A stretch of 64,000 nt of DNA, taken from contig NZ_QCZK02000015.1 of NCBI RefSeq assembly GCF_003347595.2, positions 1 through 64,000 of the forward strand, in the 5' to 3' direction. Positions within the stretch are counted from its first letter, which is position 1; each line of letters opens with the position of its first letter. A program made the position numbers and the translations under genes. The notes beneath the pieces are model-generated. The model ran no database searches and was not told the DNA's origin. It saw only the letters and a list, made by a program, of their open reading frames with translations. This DNA comes from Botryobacter ruber. Its GTDB lineage: Bacteria; Bacteroidota; Bacteroidia; Cytophagales; Hymenobacteraceae. Below are positions 43,698 through 53,219 of the stretch, piece by piece.

Positions 43698-45520
43698 GGT
43701 TTCGTGAGTATAAGTTTTTTAGTTAGTATAGTTTTACTTGTTTCGATGCGTAAAGTATACACGCCGTTTGAAAGATGTTGTAAGGATATCGGTTGCAGCG
43801 CTGGTACAGCTGCCTGGTAATGCACCTCCCGCCCTGTCGCATCATAAATCCGGATGCTTTTGTAAGCACTCTCAATTACGATAGTACCTTTTGATGGATT
43901 CGGATACAGCACAAATGCTTTGGCAGCAATTTCATCGGCCAGCCCGAGGGCCTTTCCCGTCATCACGGGGCGCAGCATCACGGCGCCCTCCAGTTCGTCT
44001 TCCACCCAACCGCTTACGCTGCTGAACAGGAAGCGCCTGCCGGGCATCCGTTCGTTCCGGTCGAAACCGATATTTACAAACAGGTTGCCGGGCTGTGACC
44101 ATCCTGCATAAAAACGTTCTTTTACGGAAACAGGTTTGGGTAGCTCCACTTCATAAAAATTGTTGATTCCCGCTGTGTACCGGACCTGGAAACTATACTG
44201 GTACAGTGTTTCCCCCGGCACTCCCTCATTATCTTTCCAGATCCTGAAGGTGAGCGTGGTACCGGCAATGCTGTTACCCACCTGCGGAAAATACACCCGG
44301 AATGCCCTCACCTGGTCGGACTTGTTTAGCTCGTAGCGCTGCGCCACCTGCGACACACCCGTGGAAATAAAGTTAAAGCCTGCCTCTGCCGATCCATCGT
44401 CGTAGGCAAAGTAATCAGCAAAATCGGTTTCGCGCGATACGCTGTCGTTGGCGCGGTAGCGGTCGTTCTGTTCTTTTGTATCCAGGAAAACACCGTGCAC
44501 CAGTTTAAACGGCTGCTCCGGAAACGTAAACGCAGAAACACGGGGAGTCCCGGCAACAACAAACTGGCGTGCATTTTCGGGCACAATGCCTGCCTCATTT
44601 AAAAACGTATCGGCGGGTGCCTCAGGTGTAGCCATGGCCACATAGCCGCGCCAGCTGATGGCAGCCGGCACATTGCCCAGGTTATTTACCGTTACCGAAA
44701 CTTCCTCTGCCAGCTCTCCTTCCGGATTGCCAATGAACTGCTGAACAGGAATGGCCGTGTAGTTTTTAAGCAGCGGTGTAAGGCCGCGGCTAAGGGCAAC
44801 GTCGCTGGTGGTATTCTGATTTTTGCGGCGGTTCCGGTCCAGCTCCACATAATCAATGTTCCAGACATCGGCCAGGCCCGAACGCCTGCCTACGCTCCGG
44901 AACCTGAACTGAAAATTCTCGTGGAAAAAGCGTGCTTCTTTTACCCCAACAAACACCTGGGCAAAATCCGTCCGCTCCCCCACTCCGGGCTGTTGCCACA
45001 CCATCTGCCAGGCACCGGTGGCATCTTTAAACTCCAACTGCAAGTAAACACTGTTGGTAGAGGAGCGGTCCGGTACATCGCCTACCCCACCCGATTGCCA
45101 GTAAAAACTTAGGTAAACGGAATCGGCTGGTGACAGCCCCGCCAGTTGAACCGGTTGTGAGGTCAGCGTATCGGAAGGACCGGGAGCAATGACATTGGGT
45201 GCATAGGGAACTCCGGCAGCATTGAGTCCATCGAACGTAGCGACTCCAATCGTAACAGGCTCCAGGGCGTAGCGGTTATTGATAAAGACGCCCCCGTTTT
45301 TCCAGCGAACCGGGTCCGGCACACCATGCGCGAAGTTGGCGAAATCATCAAAAAAAGGCAGTGGCAACGGGTCTTCCTGCAGGCGGAGCTGCTGCATGAA
45401 GCTACTTCCTGCCGTTTGGGGCTGGCGCGCCTCCTGCTGTAACGGACTTAACAACGCTTGTGCACTGGCACACAAACTGAAAATCAGACAGATTACTAGA
45501 AACGCCAGCTCTTTTCTCAT
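43694..45520 (-). CDS. Secreted protein with T9SS type A sorting domain
   Basis: 608 residues. A signal peptide (LAFLVICLIFSLCASAQ) is followed by large beta-rich regions. The C-terminal 75 residues (FVLYPNPSKGTIVIES ... IYDATGREV ... LSNGVYTLRIET) are the T9SS type A sorting domain, so it is sent to the surface. The catalytic or binding role is not recognised. It is cotranscribed with the rhodanese and follows the PASTA gene. Confidence 0.88.
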   Translation of the reverse strand: MRKELAFLVICLIFSLCASAQALLSPLQQEARQPQTAGSSFMQQLRLQEDPLPLPFFDDFANFAHGVPDPVRWKNGGVFINNRYALEPVTIGVATFDGLNAAGVPYAPNVIAPGPSDTLTSQPVQLAGLSPADSVYLSFYWQSGGVGDVPDRSSTNSVYLQLEFKDATGAWQMVWQQPGVGERTDFAQVFVGVKEARFFHENFQFRFRSVGRRSGLADVWNIDYVELDRNRRKNQNTTSDVALSRGLTPLLKNYTAIPVQQFIGNPEGELAEEVSVTVNNLGNVPAAISWRGYVAMATPEAPADTFLNEAGIVPENARQFVVAGTPRVSAFTFPEQPFKLVHGVFLDTKEQNDRYRANDSVSRETDFADYFAYDDGSAEAGFNFISTGVSQVAQRYELNKSDQVRAFRVYFPQVGNSIAGTTLTFRIWKDNEGVPGETLYQYSFQVRYTAGINNFYEVELPKPVSVKERFYAGWSQPGNLFVNIGFDRNERMPGRRFLFSSVSGWVEDELEGAVMLRPVMTGKALGLADEIAAKAFVLYPNPSKGTIVIESAYKSIRIYDATGREVHYQAAVPALQPISLQHLSNGVYTLRIETSKTILTKKLILTKP

Positions 45521-45571
45521 ATTTCCTTTTCTACTGTTCTGCGCCCATCCGCCCGGACAGGCACGAAATGA

Positions 45572-46357
45572 TTAGTCTATCGTTGGAACTGTTCTTTCCT
45601 GGCCGGCCACCCACAGGTCAACCAATTCCCCTACCCTGATTTTTGCACCCGGTTGCGCTACAGGCCGTTGCCGCACGACGGTTCCGTCTGTTTTGTCGCT
45701 GTCCTGCACGTAGATGATGTTGCCAATCTGCAGCCCCTGCCCTACCAGCAGCACCGAGGCTTCATCAATTGGCATATTCACCACGTTTGGCATTTCAAAT
45801 TCTGTATTGCCCAGGCCATCGCCCACGTGCAGGTCTACCACAGCGCCCTTCGGCACCATCTCGCCCGGCTGTACTTCTTTGCCGTTAATAAACTGCTTCA
45901 GCACCGCATTTTGCTGCAGGTCGGGTACGTAGGTAATTTTTCCTTTCCGGAGATCATAGCTTTTCAGCACCCGCTCCGCATTCAGCACAGAGCCATCGAT
46001 CAGCTTCGGCATCTTGATCATGGGCGGTTGCTTCATGTTTACGCTGATGTAGATCTTACGCCCTTCCTTTACTTTAGAACCAGGTGCCGGGTCCTGCGTC
46101 AGGATGGTGTTCGGTTTCAGGTCAGGCTTATAGGTGGAGTCGTTGATAAAATAGCGCAGGTTTTGCGCGTCCAGTTGCTCCTCCGCTTCGGACAGCTGCA
46201 TATCCGTGATCTTCGGCACCGAGATGGATTCGCCGTGATTGGTGGTGGCAGGCAGATACACAAAAAAGAAGCCTACTACCAGCAAGGCTACTATAACGGC
46301 CATTACAGCCAGATGTTTTAGCACATCAGCAAATGAGTTCACTCTGAACATGGACAT
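45572..46357 (-). CDS. PASTA-domain membrane protein
   Basis: 261 residues. One N-terminal helix (LAVMAVIVALLVVGFFFVYL) anchors three PASTA repeats outside: SVPKITDMQLSEAEEQLDA, KMPKLIDGSVLNAERVLKS, EMPNVVNMPIDEASVLLVG. PASTA repeats bind peptidoglycan stem peptides or muropeptides. There is no kinase domain, so it is not a PknB type. Placed downstream of the D-Ala-D-Ala ligase gene, which supports a link to cell-wall metabolism. Confidence 0.9.
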   Translation of the reverse strand: MSMFRVNSFADVLKHLAVMAVIVALLVVGFFFVYLPATTNHGESISVPKITDMQLSEAEEQLDAQNLRYFINDSTYKPDLKPNTILTQDPAPGSKVKEGRKIYISVNMKQPPMIKMPKLIDGSVLNAERVLKSYDLRKGKITYVPDLQQNAVLKQFINGKEVQPGEMVPKGAVVDLHVGDGLGNTEFEMPNVVNMPIDEASVLLVGQGLQIGNIIYVQDSDKTDGTVVRQRPVAQPGAKIRVGELVDLWVAGQERTVPTID

Positions 46358-46454
46358 TGTTAATTATTGAATGGCTGAATTGTTTGATTCAGTTCCGGCA
46401 CATTATTATGTTATCTTAACGCTTCAGTATCTATTTTAGCACTACCAGCTTTAT

Positions 46455-46600
46455 TTTTTGTCTGAACCGCTGCTTCTTTTGATTTAATTGATTTTATGTT
46501 TGTCTGAATTTGGATTCGTCAGATTTTGGGATTAACTGGATTTTTTTCTGAACAAGATTAAGAAGATTAAAGGAATAACAGGATTGATTGGTTTTGTCTG
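46455..46600. repeat. Cluster of GTCTGAA..CAGGATT repeats
   Basis: At least three overlapping copies (TGTCTGAACCGCTG, TGTCTGAATTTGGATT, CTGAACAAGATTAAG) run head to tail in the gap between the tandem Ddl and PASTA genes. Confidence 0.65.
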
Positions 46601-46612
46601 TGGTTCGTGCAG

Positions 46613-46633
46613 GAGACGCGGGCACCGCGTCTC
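46613..46633. repeat. Short hairpin GAGACGCGG-GCA-CCGCGTCTC
   Basis: A perfect 9-bp stem with a 3-nt loop, a REP-like unit embedded in the repeat cluster. Confidence 0.7.
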
Positions 46634-46672
46634 TACAGACAATGATCATTACAATCTCTCTACCTACCTGTT

Positions 46673-46697
46673 AAAGGGTTGAAAATCTTCAACCCCT
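46673..46697. repeat. Degenerate copy of the GGGGTTnAAAA palindrome found inside the RAYT gene
   Basis: AAGGGTTGAAAATC-TTCAACCCCT resembles the perfect 28-bp palindrome at 61781-61808. Confidence 0.55.
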
Positions 46698-46699
46698 AC

Positions 46700-46780
46700 A
46701 AAATTTCTACCTTTCTACCTCTTAAACTTTCTAACTCCTAAACTCCCAAACTCTCTAACTCCCAAACTCCTAAACTCCCA
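46700..46780. repeat. Low-complexity direct repeats of the AACTCCCAAACTC type
   Basis: About eight imperfect units of about 10 bp; the last overlaps the end of the Ddl gene. Simple sequence of unknown role. Confidence 0.55.
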
Positions 46781-49475
46781 TCTCCTGCTGCCTGGTACGC
46801 TCGATGCCGTACTGCAGAATCTGGTCGATAAAGTCGTAGGGCTTGTAGCCATTGATGGCGGTCTGGTGGAAGATGCAGGTGGCGGGCGTCATACCCGGCA
46901 GCGAGTTTACTTCGATGATGATGGTTTCCACCTCGTCGTTGTCGAATATCCGCACAAAGGCATCGATGCGCGCGTAGCCTTCTATCTGCAGGATCTGGGC
47001 CACCCGTTTCAGGTCTTCTTTTACCTTGTCCGATATTTTCTGACGGCGTGCAGGGTCGGTGGCGTAACGGGCCGGGGTGATGTTTTGCCCCTCGCCTGCC
47101 AGGAATTTTTCTTCCAGCGACAGCACCTCGCCTTCAGCCAGCGCTTCCGAGGCTTCAAACACCTCGTAACTTACCATACCATCCGGTGCGTGGTTGGTGA
47201 GCAGGCCACCGGTAATTTCAAGGAAGTGTTTGGCGCCTTCTTTCGAAATGAGCGTTTCTACCAGGAAACCGCCTTTGTTCGGAAACTCTTCCTTAAAGCC
47301 GAGCGAAAGGGTACGGGCACAGTTCTCGTCCAGTTCTTCCATCTCACGGAACATGAGCGTGGCAAATGCCTCCAGCTCCTTCCGGTTCTTTATCTTTTTC
47401 ACCGCCGAACTACAACCATCGTCGGCAGGTTTGGCAATGAACGGGTAATTAAACTCGGATTCTAAGGTTTGATAGAACCGCTCCCGGTCCTGCAGCCAGT
47501 CCTGCTTAAAGGCCATGCGGTGCTTGGCTACCGGCACACCGTACTTGGCCAGCAGTTCGTTCGTTTCGTATTTATTGATGGTAATCTGCGAAGAGTGGAT
47601 ACCGGAGCCATTATACGGGATGTGCAGTTTTTCCAGCTCTGCCTGCATCGCCCCATCCTCACCCGGACGACCGTGCAAGGCTATAAAGACGGCATCAACC
47701 ATGTTTTTCAACTGGGTATAGGTGATGCGCTGCGGGTCGTGCAGGGCTTGGCCGGTGTACTTGCGGGTGATGCTTTCGGCTTCGTTGATGATCTGCTCCA
47801 GCACCGGGTGCCGCTGCCCGCCATGCTCGTAATGCTGTATTTTCTCCTTAATATCGTCGGCATTGTCCTTGAGCATGATGTTCACCGGGATCGTGTAGAG
47901 CCGGTGCTCTTCGTTGCTGCCTGTCAGGAAAACAGGTAGCGGCTCGTATTTAGTGGACGAAGACAGCTTTTCATAGATGTTGCGGCCACTCTCCACGGAA
48001 ATATGGCGCTCGGACGAATAGCCGCCCATTATCACGCCCACCCGGATTTTGTCGTGGCGGTGTGCCTGCTGCTCGGCAATATTCTTATCCAGGTCCTGCA
48101 ACAGCCTGCTCAGCCGCACCGTGTCTTTACCCGACTTCAGGCGTTCTGCTATGGAAGTACGAACGATGTAAGTCAGGAACTGCGACGGGTTCAGCCCGAT
48201 TTCAGCGGCCTGGTGGAAGAAGAACGAGGACGGCAGCATGCCCGACGTGGTGTTCGGGTCGTTCAGGAAAATCTCACCCGCTGCTGTAATAAAGCCGTCG
48301 AGACGCGCATACACGTTAAAGGCCAAAGATGTAAACAAGCGGCTGCAGGCCTGGCGTATCTCCTGGATCTGCTCTGCCGGTAGGTTGATGGGCGTAATTT
48401 TGCGGCTCAGCCCCGGCAGGTATTTGGAACGGTAATCGAACACTTCGCTGCCTTTTACGATTTCGGTTGGCGGCAGCGCCAGCGGTTTGCCCGCCTCGTC
48501 CTGCACCACGATGCACGAAAACTCGCGGCCCTGGATAAAGCTTTCGACGAGCACCTGCTGTTCGTGCTCTATATTAATAAGTGTAACCGAAGCAGCCTCA
48601 GTGGTAGCAAATGTGTTATTGATGCTGTTAAACAGTTCCTCCGGGTGGTAAATGATTTCGCCGTTTTCCAGCGCCACCGGCATCCCGATCCCCTCGCGGA
48701 TATCCACGAGCTGTTTCATGCTGCTAAGCTGCTTCTCTTCAGAAAGCTGCTGCCACTGCGCTTTGTGTATGGTTTTGGTGAAGAAACTGCGTTCTACAGC
48801 CTGTTCAAAAAGAGCAAAATCCTTCTCCCGCACAATGGACACCCCGATAGAAGAGCCCTGGTGCGGCGCCTTCAGTACCAGCGGCAGCCCCAGATCGGCT
48901 ACAATGGCTTCGAAAATACCTTCGCGCTGCTGCTGGTCGGTCCAGTTGGTGTACTGAATAGTCCGGTAATCGGGTGTCGGGAAACCGTGCTGCCGCAGCA
49001 TTTCCTTCTGCGCAATCTTGTCGATACCGATGGAAGATGGCAAAATGCCGGAGCCGGAATACGGAATGCGGTACCACTCCAGCAGCCCCTGGATGCTGCC
49101 ATCTTCGCCGTAAGGCCCGTGCAGCGCCAGGAATGCAAAATCAAAGTGGTTGCGGAATTCGTGGGGCAACAGGCGCCTGCCTACTTTGGCAATAACGGCA
49201 TCCTGCTCCTCCACCGACAGCTCGCCCAGCGACTCCAGGTAAATCTGAAGCTGGTGCACACTGTCGGGCAGCGACTCCACCGGCGGGTAAAAATCGCGGA
49301 TGGTGCCTTTATAAATATACTGCCAGTCCAGCAGAATAAAGTTGCCCAGGCTGTCGGCAAATACCGGAACGGCCTCGAAAAGGGCTTTATTTAAATTATC
49401 GTATACCGTACGTCCGCCTGCAAAAGAAATCTCCCGCTCCCGCGACGGACCACCGAAAATTATTCCTATTCTCAT
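46770..49475 (-). CDS. ddl: Tandem D-alanine-D-alanine ligase (two ATP-grasp units in one chain)
   Basis: 901 residues made of two ligase copies (about 1-465 and 475-901), each normally a 300-350-residue enzyme. Copy 1: FGGPSREREISFAGG, LHGPYGEDGSIQGLLE, KAPHQGSSIGVS, NDPNTTSGML. Copy 2: MGGYSSERHISVESG, LHGRPGEDGAMQAELE, KPADDGCSS, EVNSLPGMTP. Copy 2 keeps the canonical E-x-N metal site; copy 1 has D-x-N. Both are probably active, but specialisation (D-Ala-D-Ala versus another dipeptide) is possible. Product: D-Ala-D-Ala for peptidoglycan, in the cytoplasm. Confidence 0.9.
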   Translation of the reverse strand: MRIGIIFGGPSREREISFAGGRTVYDNLNKALFEAVPVFADSLGNFILLDWQYIYKGTIRDFYPPVESLPDSVHQLQIYLESLGELSVEEQDAVIAKVGRRLLPHEFRNHFDFAFLALHGPYGEDGSIQGLLEWYRIPYSGSGILPSSIGIDKIAQKEMLRQHGFPTPDYRTIQYTNWTDQQQREGIFEAIVADLGLPLVLKAPHQGSSIGVSIVREKDFALFEQAVERSFFTKTIHKAQWQQLSEEKQLSSMKQLVDIREGIGMPVALENGEIIYHPEELFNSINNTFATTEAASVTLINIEHEQQVLVESFIQGREFSCIVVQDEAGKPLALPPTEIVKGSEVFDYRSKYLPGLSRKITPINLPAEQIQEIRQACSRLFTSLAFNVYARLDGFITAAGEIFLNDPNTTSGMLPSSFFFHQAAEIGLNPSQFLTYIVRTSIAERLKSGKDTVRLSRLLQDLDKNIAEQQAHRHDKIRVGVIMGGYSSERHISVESGRNIYEKLSSSTKYEPLPVFLTGSNEEHRLYTIPVNIMLKDNADDIKEKIQHYEHGGQRHPVLEQIINEAESITRKYTGQALHDPQRITYTQLKNMVDAVFIALHGRPGEDGAMQAELEKLHIPYNGSGIHSSQITINKYETNELLAKYGVPVAKHRMAFKQDWLQDRERFYQTLESEFNYPFIAKPADDGCSSAVKKIKNRKELEAFATLMFREMEELDENCARTLSLGFKEEFPNKGGFLVETLISKEGAKHFLEITGGLLTNHAPDGMVSYEVFEASEALAEGEVLSLEEKFLAGEGQNITPARYATDPARRQKISDKVKEDLKRVAQILQIEGYARIDAFVRIFDNDEVETIIIEVNSLPGMTPATCIFHQTAINGYKPYDFIDQILQYGIERTRQQEMGV

Positions 49476-49634
49476 TCCTGCAAAGGTAAGAAAATATCCA
49501 GTTAATCAGTTTTGTCTTTGCGTGTTAGTTGCCGCACCCGCTGCAGAAGCACAACAGCTAACATCTCCGCTCTTAACGATGGAGGCTGCGTTCTATTATT
49601 TACGTGCATTCGTCGATTTCTGCCGGTAAAAGGC

Positions 49635-49667
49635 TACTGCACCTGCCACCACAGCCACTGCTGCTAA
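49635..49667 (-). repeat. Dispersed GCAGTGGCTGTGGTGGCAG repeat, single copy
   Basis: Minus-oriented unit with the core intact, at the end of the 440-bp gap upstream of the Ddl gene. The remainder of that gap holds the next two elements and no gene. Confidence 0.8.
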
Positions 49668-49670
49668 ATA

Positions 49671-49706
49671 AAAATCCCCTGTCACTTTTAAAGGAACAGG
49701 GGATTT
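49671..49706. terminator. Likely terminator downstream of pgk
   Basis: AAATCCCCTGT stem (11 bp) around a 13-nt loop. It lies 3 bp from a repeat unit and 212 bp past the pgk stop. Confidence 0.55.
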
Positions 49707-49760
49707 CTAGCTAATGTATGGTAACAAATGTTACGCACAAATTCACTTTATAAGGTAAAG

Positions 49761-49884
49761 TCCCCCTTTGAAGGGGGTAAGGGGGATGATGAACGGACTG
49801 CGAGCAATTACAGGACCTGCAGCCAGTACAGCACTATTTTGTTCGCAGATATTAGTCATCCCCCTACCCCCTTCAAAGGGGGAC
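49761..49884. repeat. Inverted repeat with CCCCCTTTGAAGGGGG-type arms
   Basis: Arms of 29 bp (49761-49790 and 49855-49884) with 64-bp centre. Each arm itself folds (CCCCCTT-TG-AAGGGGG). It is a distinct repeat kind downstream of pgk. Confidence 0.8.
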
Positions 49885-49917
49885 AATAAACTTTCTGCGT
49901 AACATCCGATCGAAATC

Positions 49918-51117
49918 TTAGTAGTCGTCGCGTTCGATGGCGGCTACACCAGGCAGTGTTTTGCCTTCCATAAATTCCAGCAGAGCACCACCACCAGTAG
50001 ACACATACGATACCTGATCGCCGTAACCCAACTGGTTTACAGCAGCAGCAGAGTCGCCGCCGCCAATCAGGGAGTAGGCGCCTGCGTTGGTTGCTTGTAC
50101 CACTGCTTCAGCTACAGCTTCGGTTCCTACAGCAAAGTTCGACATTTCGAACACGCCCATCGGACCGTTCCACAGGATGGTTTTGGAGTTGCGAATGATA
50201 TCGGAATAAGTTTCGCGGGCATTCGGGCCAATGTCTAAGCCCATCCAGTTATCCGGGATGTGGTGGCTGAGGCAGGTGTCTACGTTGGCATCGTTGCTGA
50301 AGCCGTCTGCAATTACGGAATCAACAGGGATCAGCATTTTCACACCTTTTTCCTTGGCCAGCGCAATCAGTCTCAGCGCCAGGTCCAGCTTATCGTTTTC
50401 TACCAGCGAAGAACCAATCTGGCCGCCGTCGGCTTTCACGAAGGTGTAGGACATGCCGCCGCCAATAATCAGGTAATCCACCCTGTCCAGCAAACGCTCG
50501 ATGATCAGGATTTTATCGGAGATTTTAGCGCCCCCCATAATGGCAGTAAACGGACGCTCAGCCTTATCGAGCACACGACGGGCATTGTCGAGTTCTGCCT
50601 GCATCACGTAGCCGGTAACTTTATCGTTCGGGAAGTAGCGGGCCACCACAGCGGTAGAAGCATGTTCGCGGTGGGCTGTACCAAAGGCATCGTTTACGTA
50701 CACATCGCCCAGCCTGGACAGTTTTTCGGCAAAAGCAGGATCGCCTTTTTCTTCTTCTTTATAGAAACGCAGGTTTTCGAGCAACAGTATTTCGCCCGGC
50801 TTCAGGTTCTGCGCCATTTGCACAGCCTCTTCACCCACACAATCCGGGGCAAACTTCACGGTAGTTCCAAATTCATCAGACAAGCGGCTAACCAGGTGCT
50901 GCAGCGAATATTTTTTCTCGGGTCCGCTTTTTGGCCGCCCCAGGTGCGACATCAGGATCACAGAACCGCCATCTGCCAGAATTTTCTTTATAGTTGGTAC
51001 TGCCGCACGAATGCGGGTATCATCTGTAATGCGGTAGTCAGCGTCCAGCGGAACGTTAAAGTCTACGCGCACTAATGCCCTTTTACCGGCAAAGTTGTAC
51101 TTGTCTACTGTTCTCAT
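49918..51117 (-). CDS. pgk: Phosphoglycerate kinase
   Basis: 399 residues, the usual length. [36 protein letters not shown] and the ATP-side [13 protein letters not shown] and [10 protein letters not shown] are all in place. It converts 1,3-bisphosphoglycerate and ADP to 3-phosphoglycerate and ATP in glycolysis. Confidence 0.97.
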   Translation of the reverse strand: MRTVDKYNFAGKRALVRVDFNVPLDADYRITDDTRIRAAVPTIKKILADGGSVILMSHLGRPKSGPEKKYSLQHLVSRLSDEFGTTVKFAPDCVGEEAVQMAQNLKPGEILLLENLRFYKEEEKGDPAFAEKLSRLGDVYVNDAFGTAHREHASTAVVARYFPNDKVTGYVMQAELDNARRVLDKAERPFTAIMGGAKISDKILIIERLLDRVDYLIIGGGMSYTFVKADGGQIGSSLVENDKLDLALRLIALAKEKGVKMLIPVDSVIADGFSNDANVDTCLSHHIPDNWMGLDIGPNARETYSDIIRNSKTILWNGPMGVFEMSNFAVGTEAVAEAVVQATNAGAYSLIGGGDSAAAVNQLGYGDQVSYVSTGGGALLEFMEGKTLPGVAAIERDDY

Positions 51118-51161
51118 GAAGTTTAAAGTTTTGTGTTACTTGTAGCGTTTTCGTGAATTAA

Positions 51162-51169
51162 CAAATTTA
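51162..51169 (-). promoter_or_regulatory. -7 box of pgk
   Basis: TAAATTTG on the minus strand, an exact TAnnTTTG match, about 45 bp ahead of the ATG. Confidence 0.45.
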
Positions 51170-51450
51170 GTTGCCCCACGCAACCACATTGTGAGCCAAC
51201 AAATATAGTGAAATGAAGATGAAAGACTAAGAAGTAGAAAGATGAGATTTATCAGTTCTATGTAAAAAGCTGTCAAAAATTAACACCAGCGCAGAACACC
51301 CCCTGATTCTTGTTGAAATGCCCCTGTTTTTTAGACCTTCGTGGCAAAAGTTAAGAGCCGCGGGAATGGTGGCCGGGACAGCAGAACAATTTACAGCAGT
51401 CTCCGCACCTGTCAGCATGCCTCATCCCTAAAATTTCCCAAAAAACCTTT

Positions 51451-51482
51451 TCTGCTCCTGTCACCACACCCACTGCTCCTAT
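51451..51482 (-). repeat. Dispersed GCAGTGGCTGTGGTGGCAG repeat, single copy
   Basis: Minus-oriented variant (AGCAGTGGGTGTGGTGACAG) in the 496-bp divergent gap between pgk and the heme A synthase gene. No other element is evident there. Confidence 0.6.
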
Positions 51483-51613
51483 CCAGGCGAAGAACCAGCA
51501 GCAAACCCTGTCACCGGAAGCAGCTTTGCAATGACGATCATCACCCGGTAAACTTAGATGCATCATAGGGAGCACCGTCAAGTTTCAGGAGCTTTACCTG
51601 TTTTTCGGGATTT

Positions 51614-52714
51614 ATGAAAAAGGCACCTTATAATAAAGCGATCGTATACTGGCTCCTGAGCGGTGCACTCCTGATTACAGGCATGGTGGTGATCGGAGGC
51701 ATCACCCGCCTCACCCGCTCCGGGCTTTCTATTGTAGAATGGAACGTAATTTCGGGCACACTGCCCCCGCTTTCGCAGGCAGCCTGGCTGGAAGCGTTCG
51801 AGAAATACAAGCTGTTCCCGGAATACCAGAAGCTGAATTTTGGGATGACGCTCGATGGCTTCAAAAAGATTTTCTGGTGGGAATACCTGCACCGCTTGCT
51901 GGGCCGTATCATCGGGTTTGTGTTTATCCTGCCTTTCCTGCACTTCCTGCTGACCAAACAACTATCGGGCTGGCTGTTCAGGCGGCTTTTATTTATCCTG
52001 TTGCTGGGGCTGTCGCAGGGACTAATGGGCTGGATCATGGTAAAAAGCGGCCTGGTAGATATGCCACACGTAAGCCATTACCGGCTGGCGGCGCATTTCA
52101 TCCTGGCTTTGCTGCTCATTGGCACCATCGTCTGGACCGTTGCCGACATAACCACTGCCCCGCGCCAGCAAAAGGCAACCACCCCCATATTAACCAGGTT
52201 ATCCAGGCTGGTGTTAACCCTTATTCTTGTACAAATCGTTTACGGGGCCTTTGTGGCTGGCCTTAAAGCCGGCTTTTCTTATAATACCTATCCGCTTATG
52301 GAGGGCGAATTCTTTCCTGCTTACCTGAAAAGTTACTTCACCTGGCAGCACGTGCTGGAAGACGGTGTGGTTGTGCAGTTTATCCACCGCTGGGTTGCAG
52401 CGCTGGTGCTGGCAGGGGTTGTGTGGTTCTGGTACAGCAGCCGGAATGCTGCTGTCGGCACAACTACCAAAAACACCATCGTACTACTGCTGGTGACGGC
52501 ACTAGTGCAGCTGGTACTGGGCATTGCGACGCTGCTGCTGGCCGTTCCGGTAACGCTGGGCGTACTGCACCAGCTGGTGGCCGTGGCAATGTTTGTGCTG
52601 GCATTACTGGCGGTGCACCAGCTCCAGCCCTTGCACAGCAGAGCCGGGAATTCAGGCAGAGGCAATTATCAGCGTGTAGCTACAAGAGGCCTGCACCCTA
52701 AACCAACGGTTTAA
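51614..52714 (+). CDS. ctaA: Heme A synthase (COX15/CtaA family)
   Basis: 366 residues, eight helices. GGITRLTRSGLSIVEWNVISGTLPP and EYLHRLLGRIIG near the N-terminus, then HYRLAAHFILAL, QFIHRWVAAL and LHQLVAVAMFVLALLAVHQL give the four-histidine haem pattern of the eukaryote-type COX15. It oxidises haem O to haem A for cytochrome oxidase. No cox genes are next to it. Confidence 0.95.
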   Translation: MKKAPYNKAIVYWLLSGALLITGMVVIGGITRLTRSGLSIVEWNVISGTLPPLSQAAWLEAFEKYKLFPEYQKLNFGMTLDGFKKIFWWEYLHRLLGRIIGFVFILPFLHFLLTKQLSGWLFRRLLFILLLGLSQGLMGWIMVKSGLVDMPHVSHYRLAAHFILALLLIGTIVWTVADITTAPRQQKATTPILTRLSRLVLTLILVQIVYGAFVAGLKAGFSYNTYPLMEGEFFPAYLKSYFTWQHVLEDGVVVQFIHRWVAALVLAGVVWFWYSSRNAAVGTTTKNTIVLLLVTALVQLVLGIATLLLAVPVTLGVLHQLVAVAMFVLALLAVHQLQPLHSRAGNSGRGNYQRVATRGLHPKPTV

Positions 52715-52765
52715 ACAGCCAGCGGAAAGCCTCGTTTTCTCACCAGCTTTTTCTAACTTCGCCTT

Positions 52766-53092
52766 ATGGAACTACAAGGCAAGTGGACAAAAGACGAGGA
52801 AGGGTTTATGGCATTTGACCCGCCGGAACTACAACGTTATTACGAAGCCATTACAGACCGCTACCACCAGGTGTACAACCGTTACCTGGAGCTGCTTGAG
52901 GATGACGAAGCTTATTACAAAGCGCTGGAGGACGGCTATGAAATGGTTACCGACTACAAAACCATTAACGGCGCAAGTGAATTTGCCACCACCTATACCA
53001 CTCCCGCCTATGTACTCGACATCTGGTACGAACTGGACCATAACAACAGAAGAGACTATACCAGGGGGCATATTCACATCGCGCGGAAATAA
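52766..53092 (+). CDS. Conserved small protein of unknown function
   Basis: 108 residues, acidic and aromatic (ELQRYYEAITDRYHQVYNRYLELLEDDEAYYKAL), no signal or membrane segment. Mostly helical in its first 70 residues, then YVLDIWYELDHNNRRDYTRGHIHIARK. No family recognised. It follows ctaA with 51 bp gap on the same strand. Confidence 0.7.
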   Translation: MELQGKWTKDEEGFMAFDPPELQRYYEAITDRYHQVYNRYLELLEDDEAYYKALEDGYEMVTDYKTINGASEFATTYTTPAYVLDIWYELDHNNRRDYTRGHIHIARK

Positions 53093-53127
53093 ACCCCCAG
53101 GCGATACAGCGGCCACCCTTCCGGTTA

Positions 53128-53219
53128 AGGAGCAGTGGCTATGATGGCAGGTGCAGCAAATAAAATATGCGCCTGCACAAACACACCTCAACAGCAAAGG
53201 TAGTGGTAACAGCTGCAGT
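53128..53219 (+). repeat. Dispersed GCAGTGGCTGTGGTGGCAG repeat with degenerate second copy
   Basis: A plus unit (53128-53159, variant GCAGTGGCTATGATGGCAG) and a decayed unit (53190-53219), both in the same orientation. Confidence 0.6.

Noticed and set aside
49761..49884. CCCCCTT tracts near pgk as a further nitrogen operator
   Set aside because: They are arms of a long inverted repeat (29 bp) with a different inner sequence (CCCCCTTTGAAGGGGG), more like a dispersed element, and are not in a promoter.
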